Assembly: GCA_041580375.1 (NCBI GenBank)
Contig: JBFGDZ010000108.1
Coordinates: 1-12,392, forward strand
Source of the DNA: JAPUIN01 sp041580375
GTDB lineage: Bacteria > Acidobacteriota > Polarisedimenticolia > Gp22-AA2
Direction of reading: 5' to 3'
DNA: 12,392 nucleotides
Positions within the stretch are counted from its first letter, which is position 1. Each line of letters starts with the position of its first letter. The translations under genes and the position numbers were made by a program. A model generated the notes under the pieces. That model made no database searches. It saw only the letters and a list, made by a program, of their open reading frames with translations, and had not been told where the DNA came from. This document shows, in pieces, positions 6,098 to 12,392 of this stretch.

Positions 6098-9052
6098 GTG
6101 CCGAAGAAGGTCGATGAATACCTGAGGCGGATGGATCCGATGAACGCCCTGTTCGCGGCGAGCAGCATCGGACTCCTCCTGATCATGGGGTGGATGGTCT
6201 ACGACGACCACGCCCGCGGATGGAAGAGGTACCAGAAGGCCTTCAACCGGCTGGAAGCGGAGAAGACCCGCGCCGCGATCGAGGAGGCGTCCGCGGGGCT
6301 GGATCGCGAGACCCTCGAGAGCCTCGAGGCCCGACTGGCTGAGGCGCGCGCGACCGTGTCGCAGCATGCCCGTGATCTCGAGGCGGCGCAGGAGCGGCTG
6401 AGCGAGATCGAAGCGCGGCGCTACAAGGATGATCTGGACTTCCGCACGATCAAGTCGACCTACGACGCCCGGAAATTCGACTACGAGGAGGCCCGCCAGC
6501 ACGGCCACGGCGCCACGGCCCGCCTCGAGAAGAGGATGAAAACCCTGGAGGTCCGTCTGGAGGAGCTGCGCGTCCGGCTGCAGGAGCACGAGAAGGAGCG
6601 CGCCGCGACGGAGGAGTCGATCCGGGCGATCACCGGCCAGTCGGACGCCGTGAGCAAGACGATCGAGGAGATGACGGCCGACCGGGATCGCCTGACGAAG
6701 CGGCTGGACACGGTGGCGCCTCGCGGCCTCATGCGGGTCGCGATCGACGCGCTGAACGCCCCGCTCATGGACTTCATCGCGCCGACCCTGAAGATCAACC
6801 AGGTGGTCCTGGAGAACATCCCCATCGACATCAACTTCACGCGGATCCCGCGGGCGGATCGCTGCCAGACGTGCCACCTGGGCATCGACCGCGCGGGTTT
6901 CGAGGATGCGGAGAATCCGTTCAGGACGCACCCGCGACTCGATCTGTTCGTCGGGGGCGCCTCCCCCCATCCGGCCGACCGCTTCGGTTGCACGCCGTGC
7001 CATGCGGGACGGGATCGGGCCGTCGAGTTCGTCTACGCCACACACACGCCGGGCACGGCGGAGCAGCGCGAGTCGTGGGAGGAGGCCTACGGCTGGGAGC
7101 GCGACCATTACTGGGAGCATCCGATGCTCGCGCTGCGGCGCGCCGAGGCAGGCTGTCTCAAGTGTCACCAGGGCGTCGTCGAGGTCCCGGAGGCGCCGCG
7201 CCTCAACCGGGGGCTGGCGCTGATCGAGCGCCACGGCTGCTACGGCTGCCACAAGATGCGCGGCTTCAACGATCGGCCGAAGGTCGGCCCTCCCCTGACC
7301 CGGATCACCTCCAAAACGGACGTGCAGTGGCTGGCGCGGTGGATCAAGAGTCCCAGGGCATTCCGGCCGAGCACGCGCATGCCGCACTTCTATGGCCTCT
7401 CCAACAACCGGGGTCCCGGCGATGCCGAACGGGAGGACGCCGAGATCCTCGGGATCGTCGCGTATCTGGAAGCGAAGGCGGAGCCCTTCCCCACGCCCCC
7501 CCTGCCCGGTCGCGGCAGCCGGGATCGCGGGAAGACTCTCGTCATGAGCGTGGGCTGCATGGGCTGCCACGCGGTCGAGCGCGACGAGATCGAGCAGGAC
7601 GTCCTGCTGGCCCGAAACCGTGGCGAGGCGGCGGATCCGATCGCCTTCGAGCGTCGCTTCGGGCCGGACCTGTCGCGCATCGGGAGCAAGGCGCGACCCG
7701 AGTGGATCTACCAGTGGGTGCGCGATCCGCACGCCTACAACCCGGACACGCGCATGCCGAGCCTGCGGCTCACGACGCAGGAGGCGCTGGACATCACGGC
7801 CTACCTGTCATCGCTCAGGGACGAGACGCCCGATTCCGGAAGGGTCCCCCTTCTCCGGCCGCAGCCGGAGGCGCGCGACCGGACCCTGATGTCCTACCTG
7901 GTGCAGAGGATGCCGCCCGCCGATGCCGAGGCGCGCCTCGCCTCCATGTCGGATCGGGAGCGCGACATCCTCCTGGGGGAACGGTCGATCGCGCGCTACG
8001 GCTGCTTCGGATGCCACCTGATCCCCGGGTTCGAGACGACGCCCCCGATCGGCGTCGATCTCTCCGAGGAGGGGAGCAAGCATCCGGACCTCCTCTACTT
8101 CGGCTACATCGACATCGAGCACACCGCGCCCGCCTGGTTCTATCAGAAGCTCAGGGCACCGCGCTCGTTCGACGAGGGCAAGGTGGCGGAGTTCTACGAC
8201 CGGCTGCGCATGCCGGACTTCGGCTTCACCGACGACGAGGCCGAGGCGATCACGCTCGTCCTGCAGGGCCTGACCAAGGAGAAGGTCCCCCTGGAGAGCG
8301 TCCGCCGCCTCTCGGCGCGCGACCAGGCCGTCGAAGCGGGCCGCCGCATCATCTTCGACTACAACTGCAAGGGCTGCCACGTCTACGAGGGATCCGGCGG
8401 GGCGATCCGGGCGAGTCTGAGCCGGCACTTCATCGCCGAGGGGAGGAGCGAGCCGGAAGCCCAGTCGCTGGCGAACAGCTTCGCGCCACCCATCCTGGAC
8501 GGCGAGGGGGACAAGGTGCAGCCCGAGTGGCTGTTCGCCTTCCTCAAGGGGCCCGAGCCGATCCGGCCCTGGCTCGGGGTGCGCATGCCGACGTTCGGGT
8601 TCGACGACGATCACGCCGGCGCGCTGGTCCACCACTTCGCGGCGAAGGACGGGCGCACGTTCCCGTTCCAGACCTTCGCCGATCGGCGGCCGCCGCGGGG
8701 GCGCGAGCTCCAGGCGGCCCTGACGATGTTCTCTCCCGAGTACTTCAGCTGCTGGAACTGCCACCAGCAGGGCGAGCGCAAGCCGCAGGGCCCGCCCGAG
8801 GGCTGGGCGCCCGACCTGACGTTGGCGCACGAGCGGCTCAATCCGGACTGGATCGAGAGGTGGATCACCGACCCGCAGAAACTGATGCCGGGGACCAAGA
8901 TGCCCACGTACTACATGCCCGGCGATCTGGAGGGATCGGCGCCGCCGGACATCCTGGGCGGCGATCCGCACCGGCAGATCCGCGTCCTGGCCGACTACGT
9001 GTTCCATCTGGGGGCGCGGGACGGGCGCGCCGCCTCGGGCGCACGCCCCTAG
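6098..9052 (+). CDS. Membrane-anchored coiled-coil octahaem cytochrome c of the b6-type complex
   Basis: The 984-residue product is probably the electron exit of the quinol oxidase complex, in the place of cytochrome c1/f. One membrane helix at about 17-35 (LFAASSIGLLLIMGWMVY) acts as an uncleaved anchor. Residues about 40-205 are charged, Glu/Arg/Ala-rich and heptad-like, predicted as coiled coil without haem. Eight CxxCH motifs follow, with first Cys at 256, 298, 353, 381, 487, 636, 757 and 885. The first three sit in a His-rich module of about 130 residues. The last five each open a class-I-like monohaem unit with a later (R/K)MP giving a candidate distal Met: 428, 553, 705, 830 and 935. 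The start is GTG 6098 with GGGGA at 6088-6092; ATG 6131 and 6140 are in-frame alternatives. It follows the subunit-IV gene by 36 bases that fold into a hairpin. I recognise the haem modules but not the whole architecture. HAO- or tetrathionate-reductase-type octahaem enzymes look unlikely because their haem order and catalytic motifs are not seen. Confidence 0.9.
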   Translation: MPKKVDEYLRRMDPMNALFAASSIGLLLIMGWMVYDDHARGWKRYQKAFNRLEAEKTRAAIEEASAGLDRETLESLEARLAEARATVSQHARDLEAAQERLSEIEARRYKDDLDFRTIKSTYDARKFDYEEARQHGHGATARLEKRMKTLEVRLEELRVRLQEHEKERAATEESIRAITGQSDAVSKTIEEMTADRDRLTKRLDTVAPRGLMRVAIDALNAPLMDFIAPTLKINQVVLENIPIDINFTRIPRADRCQTCHLGIDRAGFEDAENPFRTHPRLDLFVGGASPHPADRFGCTPCHAGRDRAVEFVYATHTPGTAEQRESWEEAYGWERDHYWEHPMLALRRAEAGCLKCHQGVVEVPEAPRLNRGLALIERHGCYGCHKMRGFNDRPKVGPPLTRITSKTDVQWLARWIKSPRAFRPSTRMPHFYGLSNNRGPGDAEREDAEILGIVAYLEAKAEPFPTPPLPGRGSRDRGKTLVMSVGCMGCHAVERDEIEQDVLLARNRGEAADPIAFERRFGPDLSRIGSKARPEWIYQWVRDPHAYNPDTRMPSLRLTTQEALDITAYLSSLRDETPDSGRVPLLRPQPEARDRTLMSYLVQRMPPADAEARLASMSDRERDILLGERSIARYGCFGCHLIPGFETTPPIGVDLSEEGSKHPDLLYFGYIDIEHTAPAWFYQKLRAPRSFDEGKVAEFYDRLRMPDFGFTDDEAEAITLVLQGLTKEKVPLESVRRLSARDQAVEAGRRIIFDYNCKGCHVYEGSGGAIRASLSRHFIAEGRSEPEAQSLANSFAPPILDGEGDKVQPEWLFAFLKGPEPIRPWLGVRMPTFGFDDDHAGALVHHFAAKDGRTFPFQTFADRRPPRGRELQAALTMFSPEYFSCWNCHQQGERKPQGPPEGWAPDLTLAHERLNPDWIERWITDPQKLMPGTKMPTYYMPGDLEGSAPPDILGGDPHRQIRVLADYVFHLGARDGRAASGARP
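7208..8930 (+). repeat. Five tandem diverged monohaem cytochrome c units
   Basis: Within the octahaem protein, residues about 371-944 repeat one pattern five times: a short helix with (G)C-x-x-CH, a G-P-x-L or equivalent turn, a W...W(I/V/L)(K/R/T)xP helix, and (T)(R/K)MP. Cys-to-Met distances are 47, 66, 69, 73 and 50 residues. Examples are TRMPHF, TRMPSL, LRMPDF, VRMPTF and TKMPTY. The repeats are diverged at DNA level, so the duplications are old. Confidence 0.7.
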
Positions 9053-9083
9053 AATCCCGTCCGGGAAGCGCGCCGGATCCCGT

Positions 9084-10349
9084 TCAGCGCCCGGTCGCGA
9101 GCTCCGCCTCCCGATCCGGATCCCCGCCTCTCAGGACGCGCGATCTCAGATAGCGAGTAAGCGCCCCGCGGTCCTCCGGGTCCGGCAGGGCCGCGCCGTA
9201 GGACGGCATCTCGAGGCCGACGCCCAGGACGAACGCCCTCTCGAGGGCGAGACGCGAAGCGCCGCCGCGAAGCTCGCAGGCGTGCCGCAGGAGGCCCGGC
9301 CTGCGCCGCGCCGTCCCGCGCGGCGCGTCCGCCGCCCGGGGATCGCCACTCTCCTCCCCCATCGCCGGCGGGCCGTGGCAGGAGAGGCAGCCGAGATCGA
9401 TCCAGAGAGCCCGTCCGCGCGCGATCAGGGCATCCTCCGATCCATCCCTCTCCGCCGCTGCCCCCCGGCCCGCGTCTCCTCCCGCGTCGGCACGCAGACC
9501 GGTCCCGCGCAGAGAGGGGGCGAAATCCTTGACGCGCAGAACGAGCGCCCAGCGATCGTCGGCCCCCAGCTCGGCGAACGACGGCATGGCCGAGCCGATG
9601 CCGCCGCCGAGCGTGATGATGCGAAAGATGTCGTCGTCCCGCGGGGGGGCCGCGAAGGCGGTCGATTTGTAATGATACCGGCCGGTGGTGAGATCGCGCG
9701 GCGGCGTCCCGAGGAGAGCGGCCGCATCCCCGGCGCCGTTCCCCTCCTCTCCGTGGCAGCCGGCGCAGTGACGCCGGTACAGGGCCCGGCCTCGCCGGCG
9801 GAGCGCTTCGTCCGCCGTTGGCGGATCGGGCGCCGGGGTCTCCTCGAGCCTGTGCTCGGCCCAGATGTCCCGCCGGCCCCGTCCAAGAGCCTGCAGGAAC
9901 GCGACCAGATCGCGCGCATCCCGCGACGGCGCCGGCGGACCTCCGCCTTCGCTCGTGAACAGGTGCCGCGAGGCCGGCATCGACGAGCCGCGCACGACGG
10001 CGGCGGGCGCGTAGAGATGCGCCAGGTGCCAGTCGTCGCTGCGGCGGTGGCCCTCGACGGCGAGATCCGGCCCGAGGCGTGATCCGGGGTCGAAACGGCC
10101 CGGGTACGAGGCCCGCCCCGAGGCGGTGGGCGCATCGAACAGGGTATGGCAGCGATCGCACCGCTCCCGGCGGAACACGGCGAGACCATAGCGCTCGCTT
10201 TGAGTCTCGAACCGTATGGAGGGATCGGATTCGGTCCCCGACCGGGGATCCGGCGGATCGGCCCGTCCGCCGGCTCCGGAGCACCCGGCCGCGATGGCTA
10301 CGACGGCGAGAACAAAGGTTCCCGCGAGGATCCGGCTCGCAGCGGTCAA
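9084..10349 (-). CDS. Trihaem c-type cytochrome lipoprotein with a CcoO-like first domain
   Basis: The 421-residue product begins with a lipoprotein signal: a short basic start, a hydrophobic run LAGTFVLAVVAIAAG and Cys23 in a lipobox (IAAGC). It is therefore a periplasmic, lipid-anchored electron carrier. Three haem sites are CDRCH (64-68), CAGCH (195-199) and CLSCH (321-325), with candidate distal Met124, Met255 and Met381 in SSMP, SAMPSF and LEMPSY. The first domain has LGPDL (92-96) and SDDWHLAHL (104-112), the signature of subunit II (CcoO/FixO) of cbb3 oxidases. The second domain has a PRDLTTGRYHYKST-type stretch common in class I cytochromes. The start is assigned to TTG 10349-10347, which overlaps the preceding gene's TGA (TTGA) and directly begins the signal peptide; no ATG or GTG fits. 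It is the last visible gene of the minus-strand operon and converges on the octahaem gene, 31 bases away, with no clear terminator between. It may link the quinol-oxidising complex to an oxidase. Confidence 0.9.
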   Translation of the reverse strand: MTAASRILAGTFVLAVVAIAAGCSGAGGRADPPDPRSGTESDPSIRFETQSERYGLAVFRRERCDRCHTLFDAPTASGRASYPGRFDPGSRLGPDLAVEGHRRSDDWHLAHLYAPAAVVRGSSMPASRHLFTSEGGGPPAPSRDARDLVAFLQALGRGRRDIWAEHRLEETPAPDPPTADEALRRRGRALYRRHCAGCHGEEGNGAGDAAALLGTPPRDLTTGRYHYKSTAFAAPPRDDDIFRIITLGGGIGSAMPSFAELGADDRWALVLRVKDFAPSLRGTGLRADAGGDAGRGAAAERDGSEDALIARGRALWIDLGCLSCHGPPAMGEESGDPRAADAPRGTARRRPGLLRHACELRGGASRLALERAFVLGVGLEMPSYGAALPDPEDRGALTRYLRSRVLRGGDPDREAELATGR

Positions 10350-10645
10350 CGCCCGGCGGCGGGACGCTCCGGGCTCCGGACGGGACCGCGGCCGCCCGTA
10401 TCCCGGCGTCCGGCGCGCATCACGAGCAGGACGACCCCGCCCGCCAGCGAGAAGAGGGTGCCGAGCATGAAGAGGATGCTGATGGCCAGACCCCGGCCCA
10501 CGTCGCCCGCTTCGGCCGCGGCACCGCACATGGCGCACTGGGCCAGAAGGGAGTCCGGCGCCGGCCAGAGAAGCACCCCCCACGCCGCCAGGTGAACCCC
10601 GAGGGCGCGCCGGATCCGTCCGGGCCCGCCGATCCTCGTCATCAT
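10346..10645 (-). CDS. Small exported/membrane protein with a QCAMC motif, oxidase-gene associated
   Basis: The 99-residue product has an N-terminal basic stretch, a hydrophobic segment (about 15-35) that looks like a signal peptide ending in SLLA, then Gln36-Cys-Ala-Met-Cys40, and a second hydrophobic helix at about 53-76 before an Arg/Pro-rich tail. Small proteins of this shape (signal, CAMC near the mature N terminus, one helix) are, to my recollection, found among respiratory genes of several phyla without assigned function. The CxxC could bind metal or form a disulfide, and Met between the cysteines makes copper handling possible, but this is inference. The gene starts 3 bases after the subunit III stop, with GAGGA abutting two successive ATGs (10645 and 10642), and its TGA overlaps the TTG start of the trihaem cytochrome. 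Translation of the three genes is therefore probably coupled. Confidence 0.65.
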   Translation of the reverse strand: MMTRIGGPGRIRRALGVHLAAWGVLLWPAPDSLLAQCAMCGAAAEAGDVGRGLAISILFMLGTLFSLAGGVVLLVMRAGRRDTGGRGPVRSPERPAAGR

Positions 10646-10648
10646 TCC

Positions 10649-11239
10649 TCAGAGAAGATACAGCACCACGAACATTCCGATCCAGACCAGTCCGACGAAG
10701 TGCCAGTAGAGGGCGCACACCTCGATCGCCCGGCTCCGCCGATCCGGCACCCAGAGCTCCCGCTGACGCGCGGCGATGAGCACGAGCCAGACGACCCCGC
10801 TGATGGCGTGCGCGGCGTGCGCTCCCGTCAGCACGTAAAAGGTGGTCCCGTACGTCGTGGCCCGGAAGCCCAGGCCGAGGTCGAGGAGGCGCGACCATTG
10901 CGCCGCCTGAACGGCAAGGAACGCCGTCCCGAGCGCGGCCGACGCGAACAGGCCGCGCCGCAGGGTCACGGCGTCGAGAGTCCGCATCGCCCGCACGGCG
11001 CGGAGGAGCGCGACGCTCGAGAGCGCGATGAGGACCGTGCTCGCGGACGCCAGCCCGACGGGCAGCGGCGGCATGCCGGGTGCGGGCCAGGTCCCGGATC
11101 CGTATCGCAGGACGAGATACGCCCCGATCAGCCCCGCGAAGAACATCGCGCCGGCCACGAGGAAGATGAGCGTCGCGATGGTGTAGTTCGGCACCGGAGG
11201 CGAGGGCGTCTGCGGGACGGGGTTGCGGGTTCGGGTCAT
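10649..11239 (-). CDS. coxC: Haem-copper (cytochrome c) oxidase subunit III
   Basis: Subunit III is a membrane subunit that stabilises the catalytic subunit I and the proton-uptake path of haem-copper oxidases. The 196-residue product has five hydrophobic helices, as in the short form lacking the first two helices of mitochondrial subunit III. Family features are YGTTFYVLTGAHAAHAISG in helix 3-4 and the C-terminal helix with E..ALYWHFVGLVWI, matching the 'E...YWHFVD.VW' signature. In this copy the usual Asp after HFV is Gly. The start is ATG 11239, 40 bases after the CtaA-CtaB stop. AGGAGG there (overlapping that stop) is too far away, and only a weak AGG lies close to the ATG. Subunits I and II are not in the visible part of the operon; they could lie upstream of the haem-A genes beyond the right edge. 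The haem A genes beside it favour an aa3/caa3-type enzyme. Confidence 0.9.
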   Translation of the reverse strand: MTRTRNPVPQTPSPPVPNYTIATLIFLVAGAMFFAGLIGAYLVLRYGSGTWPAPGMPPLPVGLASASTVLIALSSVALLRAVRAMRTLDAVTLRRGLFASAALGTAFLAVQAAQWSRLLDLGLGFRATTYGTTFYVLTGAHAAHAISGVVWLVLIAARQRELWVPDRRSRAIEVCALYWHFVGLVWIGMFVVLYLL

Positions 11240-11279
11240 CGCCTGCGCGCGGCCGGCGCCTCCGCGCCGTCGTCCCTCC

Positions 11280-12392
11280 TCAGGGCGCCGTCCGATCGAG
11301 CACCAGCAACCCGAGCAGGAGCGGCAGGTAAACGACCGTCGCCAGGACCATGCGGCGCGCGCTGCGCGTCGTCCGTCTCAGTGGCACCATGGCCGCGACC
11401 GCCACGAGCCCCAGGCCCAGGAGCAGGGCGCCGTAGAAATAGGCCTGCCCCGCCAGGCCCAGCACGGCGGGCGACAGGCTCATCGGCAGCAGGGCGAGCG
11501 ACTGCACGATGATCTGGCGCTCGGTGCTCATCCCCTCCGGGTCGATGACCGGGAGCAGCCGGAACCCGCCGCGCGCGTAGTCCTCGCGGTACATCGAGGC
11601 GATGGCGAGCGAGTGCGGCAGCTGCCACATGAAGAGGATGGCGAAGACGGCCAGCCCGCCGGCGCCGATCGTGCCGGCCGCGGCGGTCCAACCGGCCAGC
11701 GGAGGGAGCGCGCCCGGGACGGCGCCGATCAGGGTCGACAGCGAGGTGCGCCGTTTCAGAGGCGTGTAGATGAAGATGTAGGAGGCGAGCGTGGCGGCCA
11801 CGAGCCCGGCGGTCAGCGCGTTGACCCGGAGGTACAGAGCGGCGATCCCGAGCGCCGAGATGGCGATGGCGAAGAGAAGGGCCGCTCGCGGGACCAGCCT
11901 CCCGGCGGGCAGCGGCCGCTCGCGCGTCCGCCGCATGCGGGCGTCCGCCTCCCGCTCGACGACCTGGTTGAGCGCGCTCGTTCCGGCCGCCGCCAGCCCC
12001 ACGCCCAGGAGGGTGACGAGCAGGAGCCCGATGTCGATCCGTCCGGGGGATCCGAGATAGAAGCCGGCCGCCGTCGTGGCCAGCACGAGCGATGTGACCC
12101 GGGGCTTCGTGAGCGCCAGGTAGTCGGCGCAGCGGGCCCGCAGGGCCGGTGCGTTGCGCGCTGCTCCGACCGCGGCCCCGCCTTCGACCGGGCCCACCGC
12201 CCGCGCCGTTCCGGCCCGGGCGCCGGCCGGGCGACGGATGCCGGCGCCCCTGAAGGCGCGCAGCGTGAAGGTGAGGCAGGCCGCCATCAGAAGCGCGCCG
12301 ACGACGAGGTGTGCCGTCGCGGGCCACACGGCCAGCCGGGTCACGACGGTGATCCCGCCGAGCACGATCTGCGCCGCCACCAGAAGGACGGC
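11280..12392 (-). CDS. ctaB: CtaA-CtaB fusion: haem A synthase C-terminus joined to haem O synthase (partial)
   Basis: The frame is open to the right edge; 370 residues are visible. Residues about 1-47 read as the end of a CtaA/Cox15 haem A synthase: QIVLGGITVVTRL, then a helix with a His (PATAHLVVG) that matches a haem-binding His of that family. An Ala/Gly/Arg-rich linker (about 48-88) follows. From about 90 to the end is a full-length CtaB/CyoE protohaem IX farnesyltransferase (281 residues) with YLALTKPR, ALNQVVEREAD, RMRRTRERPL, IYTPLKRRT, GAVPGALPPLAGW and FMWQLPHSLA, all characteristic of this UbiA-type prenyltransferase. CtaB adds the farnesyl group to haem b to give haem O; CtaA oxidises haem O to haem A. 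No Met codon lies in the linker, so one polypeptide is more likely than two genes. The fusion would keep haem O and haem A synthesis in one membrane protein serving the oxidase encoded next to it. Confidence 0.92.
   Translation of the reverse strand, partial: AVLLVAAQIVLGGITVVTRLAVWPATAHLVVGALLMAACLTFTLRAFRGAGIRRPAGARAGTARAVGPVEGGAAVGAARNAPALRARCADYLALTKPRVTSLVLATTAAGFYLGSPGRIDIGLLLVTLLGVGLAAAGTSALNQVVEREADARMRRTRERPLPAGRLVPRAALLFAIAISALGIAALYLRVNALTAGLVAATLASYIFIYTPLKRRTSLSTLIGAVPGALPPLAGWTAAAGTIGAGGLAVFAILFMWQLPHSLAIASMYREDYARGGFRLLPVIDPEGMSTERQIIVQSLALLPMSLSPAVLGLAGQAYFYGALLLGLGLVAVAAMVPLRRTTRSARRMVLATVVYLPLLLGLLVLDRTAP

Noticed and set aside
5777..7732. A 651-codon open frame on the minus strand opposite the subunit-IV and octahaem genes
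   Set aside because: It is antisense to clear haem motifs and membrane helices, is rich in Arg, Ala and Asp with no domain, and is explained by strong G/C bias at third positions. Similar long frames at 250-1143, 2559-3962, 3988-5082, 6871-9153 and 7808-9007 are rejected for the same reason.
6098..9052. Octahaem hydroxylamine oxidoreductase or octahaem tetrathionate/nitrite reductase
   Set aside because: Five of the eight haems are in separate class-I-like units with Met motifs, and no CxxCK or HAO-type catalytic tyrosine region is seen; the operon context points to quinol oxidation.
3528..9052. Alternative complex III (ActA-F)
   Set aside because: The operon has real Rieske and cytochrome b proteins and no molybdopterin-like or NrfD-like subunit.
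9053..9083. Bidirectional terminator between the convergent operons (TCCC-gtcc-GGGA at 9055-9066)
   Set aside because: The stem is 4 bp, with no T-run on either strand.
10350..10898. An upstream extension of the trihaem cytochrome frame to give 604 residues
   Set aside because: The extension runs through the QCAMC gene and the coxC gene in another frame, has no homology-like features, and would bury the lipoprotein signal in the middle of the protein.
1..12392. tRNA/rRNA genes, CRISPR arrays, insertion sequences, attachment sites
   Set aside because: No cloverleaf-like segment, regularly spaced direct repeat, transposase-like protein or terminal inverted repeat was found by reading. No gene-free stretch exceeds 300 bases; the longest is 3309-3527.

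Overview
The window is a very GC-rich bacterial segment with tightly packed genes, G/C-ending codons and GTG and TTG starts. It carries no RNA genes, mobile elements or CRISPR. The gene content is a b6-type quinol:cytochrome c oxidoreductase with multihaem partners, haem A biosynthesis, oxidase subunit III, MgtE and MoaC. This suits a respiring Gram-negative-type bacterium such as an Acidobacteriota-like lineage. The phylum is an inference from style and gene set only.

Layout. Positions 2-304 (+) hold the C-terminal end of a probable M16-family peptidase. moaC (279-827, -) converges on it and overlaps its 3' end by 26 bases. A 118-base divergent gap leads to mgtE (946-2322, +), which overlaps a membrane-anchored HEAT-repeat protein (2322-3308, +) by one base in a TAATG junction. 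A 219-base gap follows (3309-3527) with a candidate sigma70 promoter and a TGTGA-N6-TCACG palindrome. It precedes a four-gene respiratory operon (+): Tat-signal Rieske protein (3528-4133), cytochrome b6-type subunit (4141-4920), an enlarged subunit-IV-like protein (4928-6061), and a 984-residue membrane-anchored, coiled-coil, octahaem cytochrome c (6098-9052). On the opposite strand, converging after 31 bases, is an oxidase-linked operon read from the right edge: a CtaA-CtaB fusion (enters at 12392, ends 11280), oxidase subunit III (11239-10649), a small secreted or membrane CxxC protein (10645-10346) and a trihaem c-type lipoprotein with a TTG start (10349-9084).

How they work together (inference). 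The Rieske, cytochrome b6 and subunit-IV proteins would oxidise (mena)quinol and pass electrons to the octahaem cytochrome, which takes the place of cytochrome c1. The octahaem protein has an N-terminal anchor, a long coiled-coil spacer, a trihaem module and five tandem monohaem modules that each have a candidate distal Met. The trihaem lipoprotein could carry electrons on to a haem-copper oxidase whose haem A is made by CtaB and CtaA and whose subunit III is encoded here. Subunits I and II are not in the window. The most unusual parts are the octahaem wire with its coiled coil, the retained haem c-type Cys59 and helix-D histidine spacing of b6 in a complex with an APWY Qo motif, the extra membrane helices of the subunit-IV protein, and the CcoO-like first domain of the trihaem lipoprotein.
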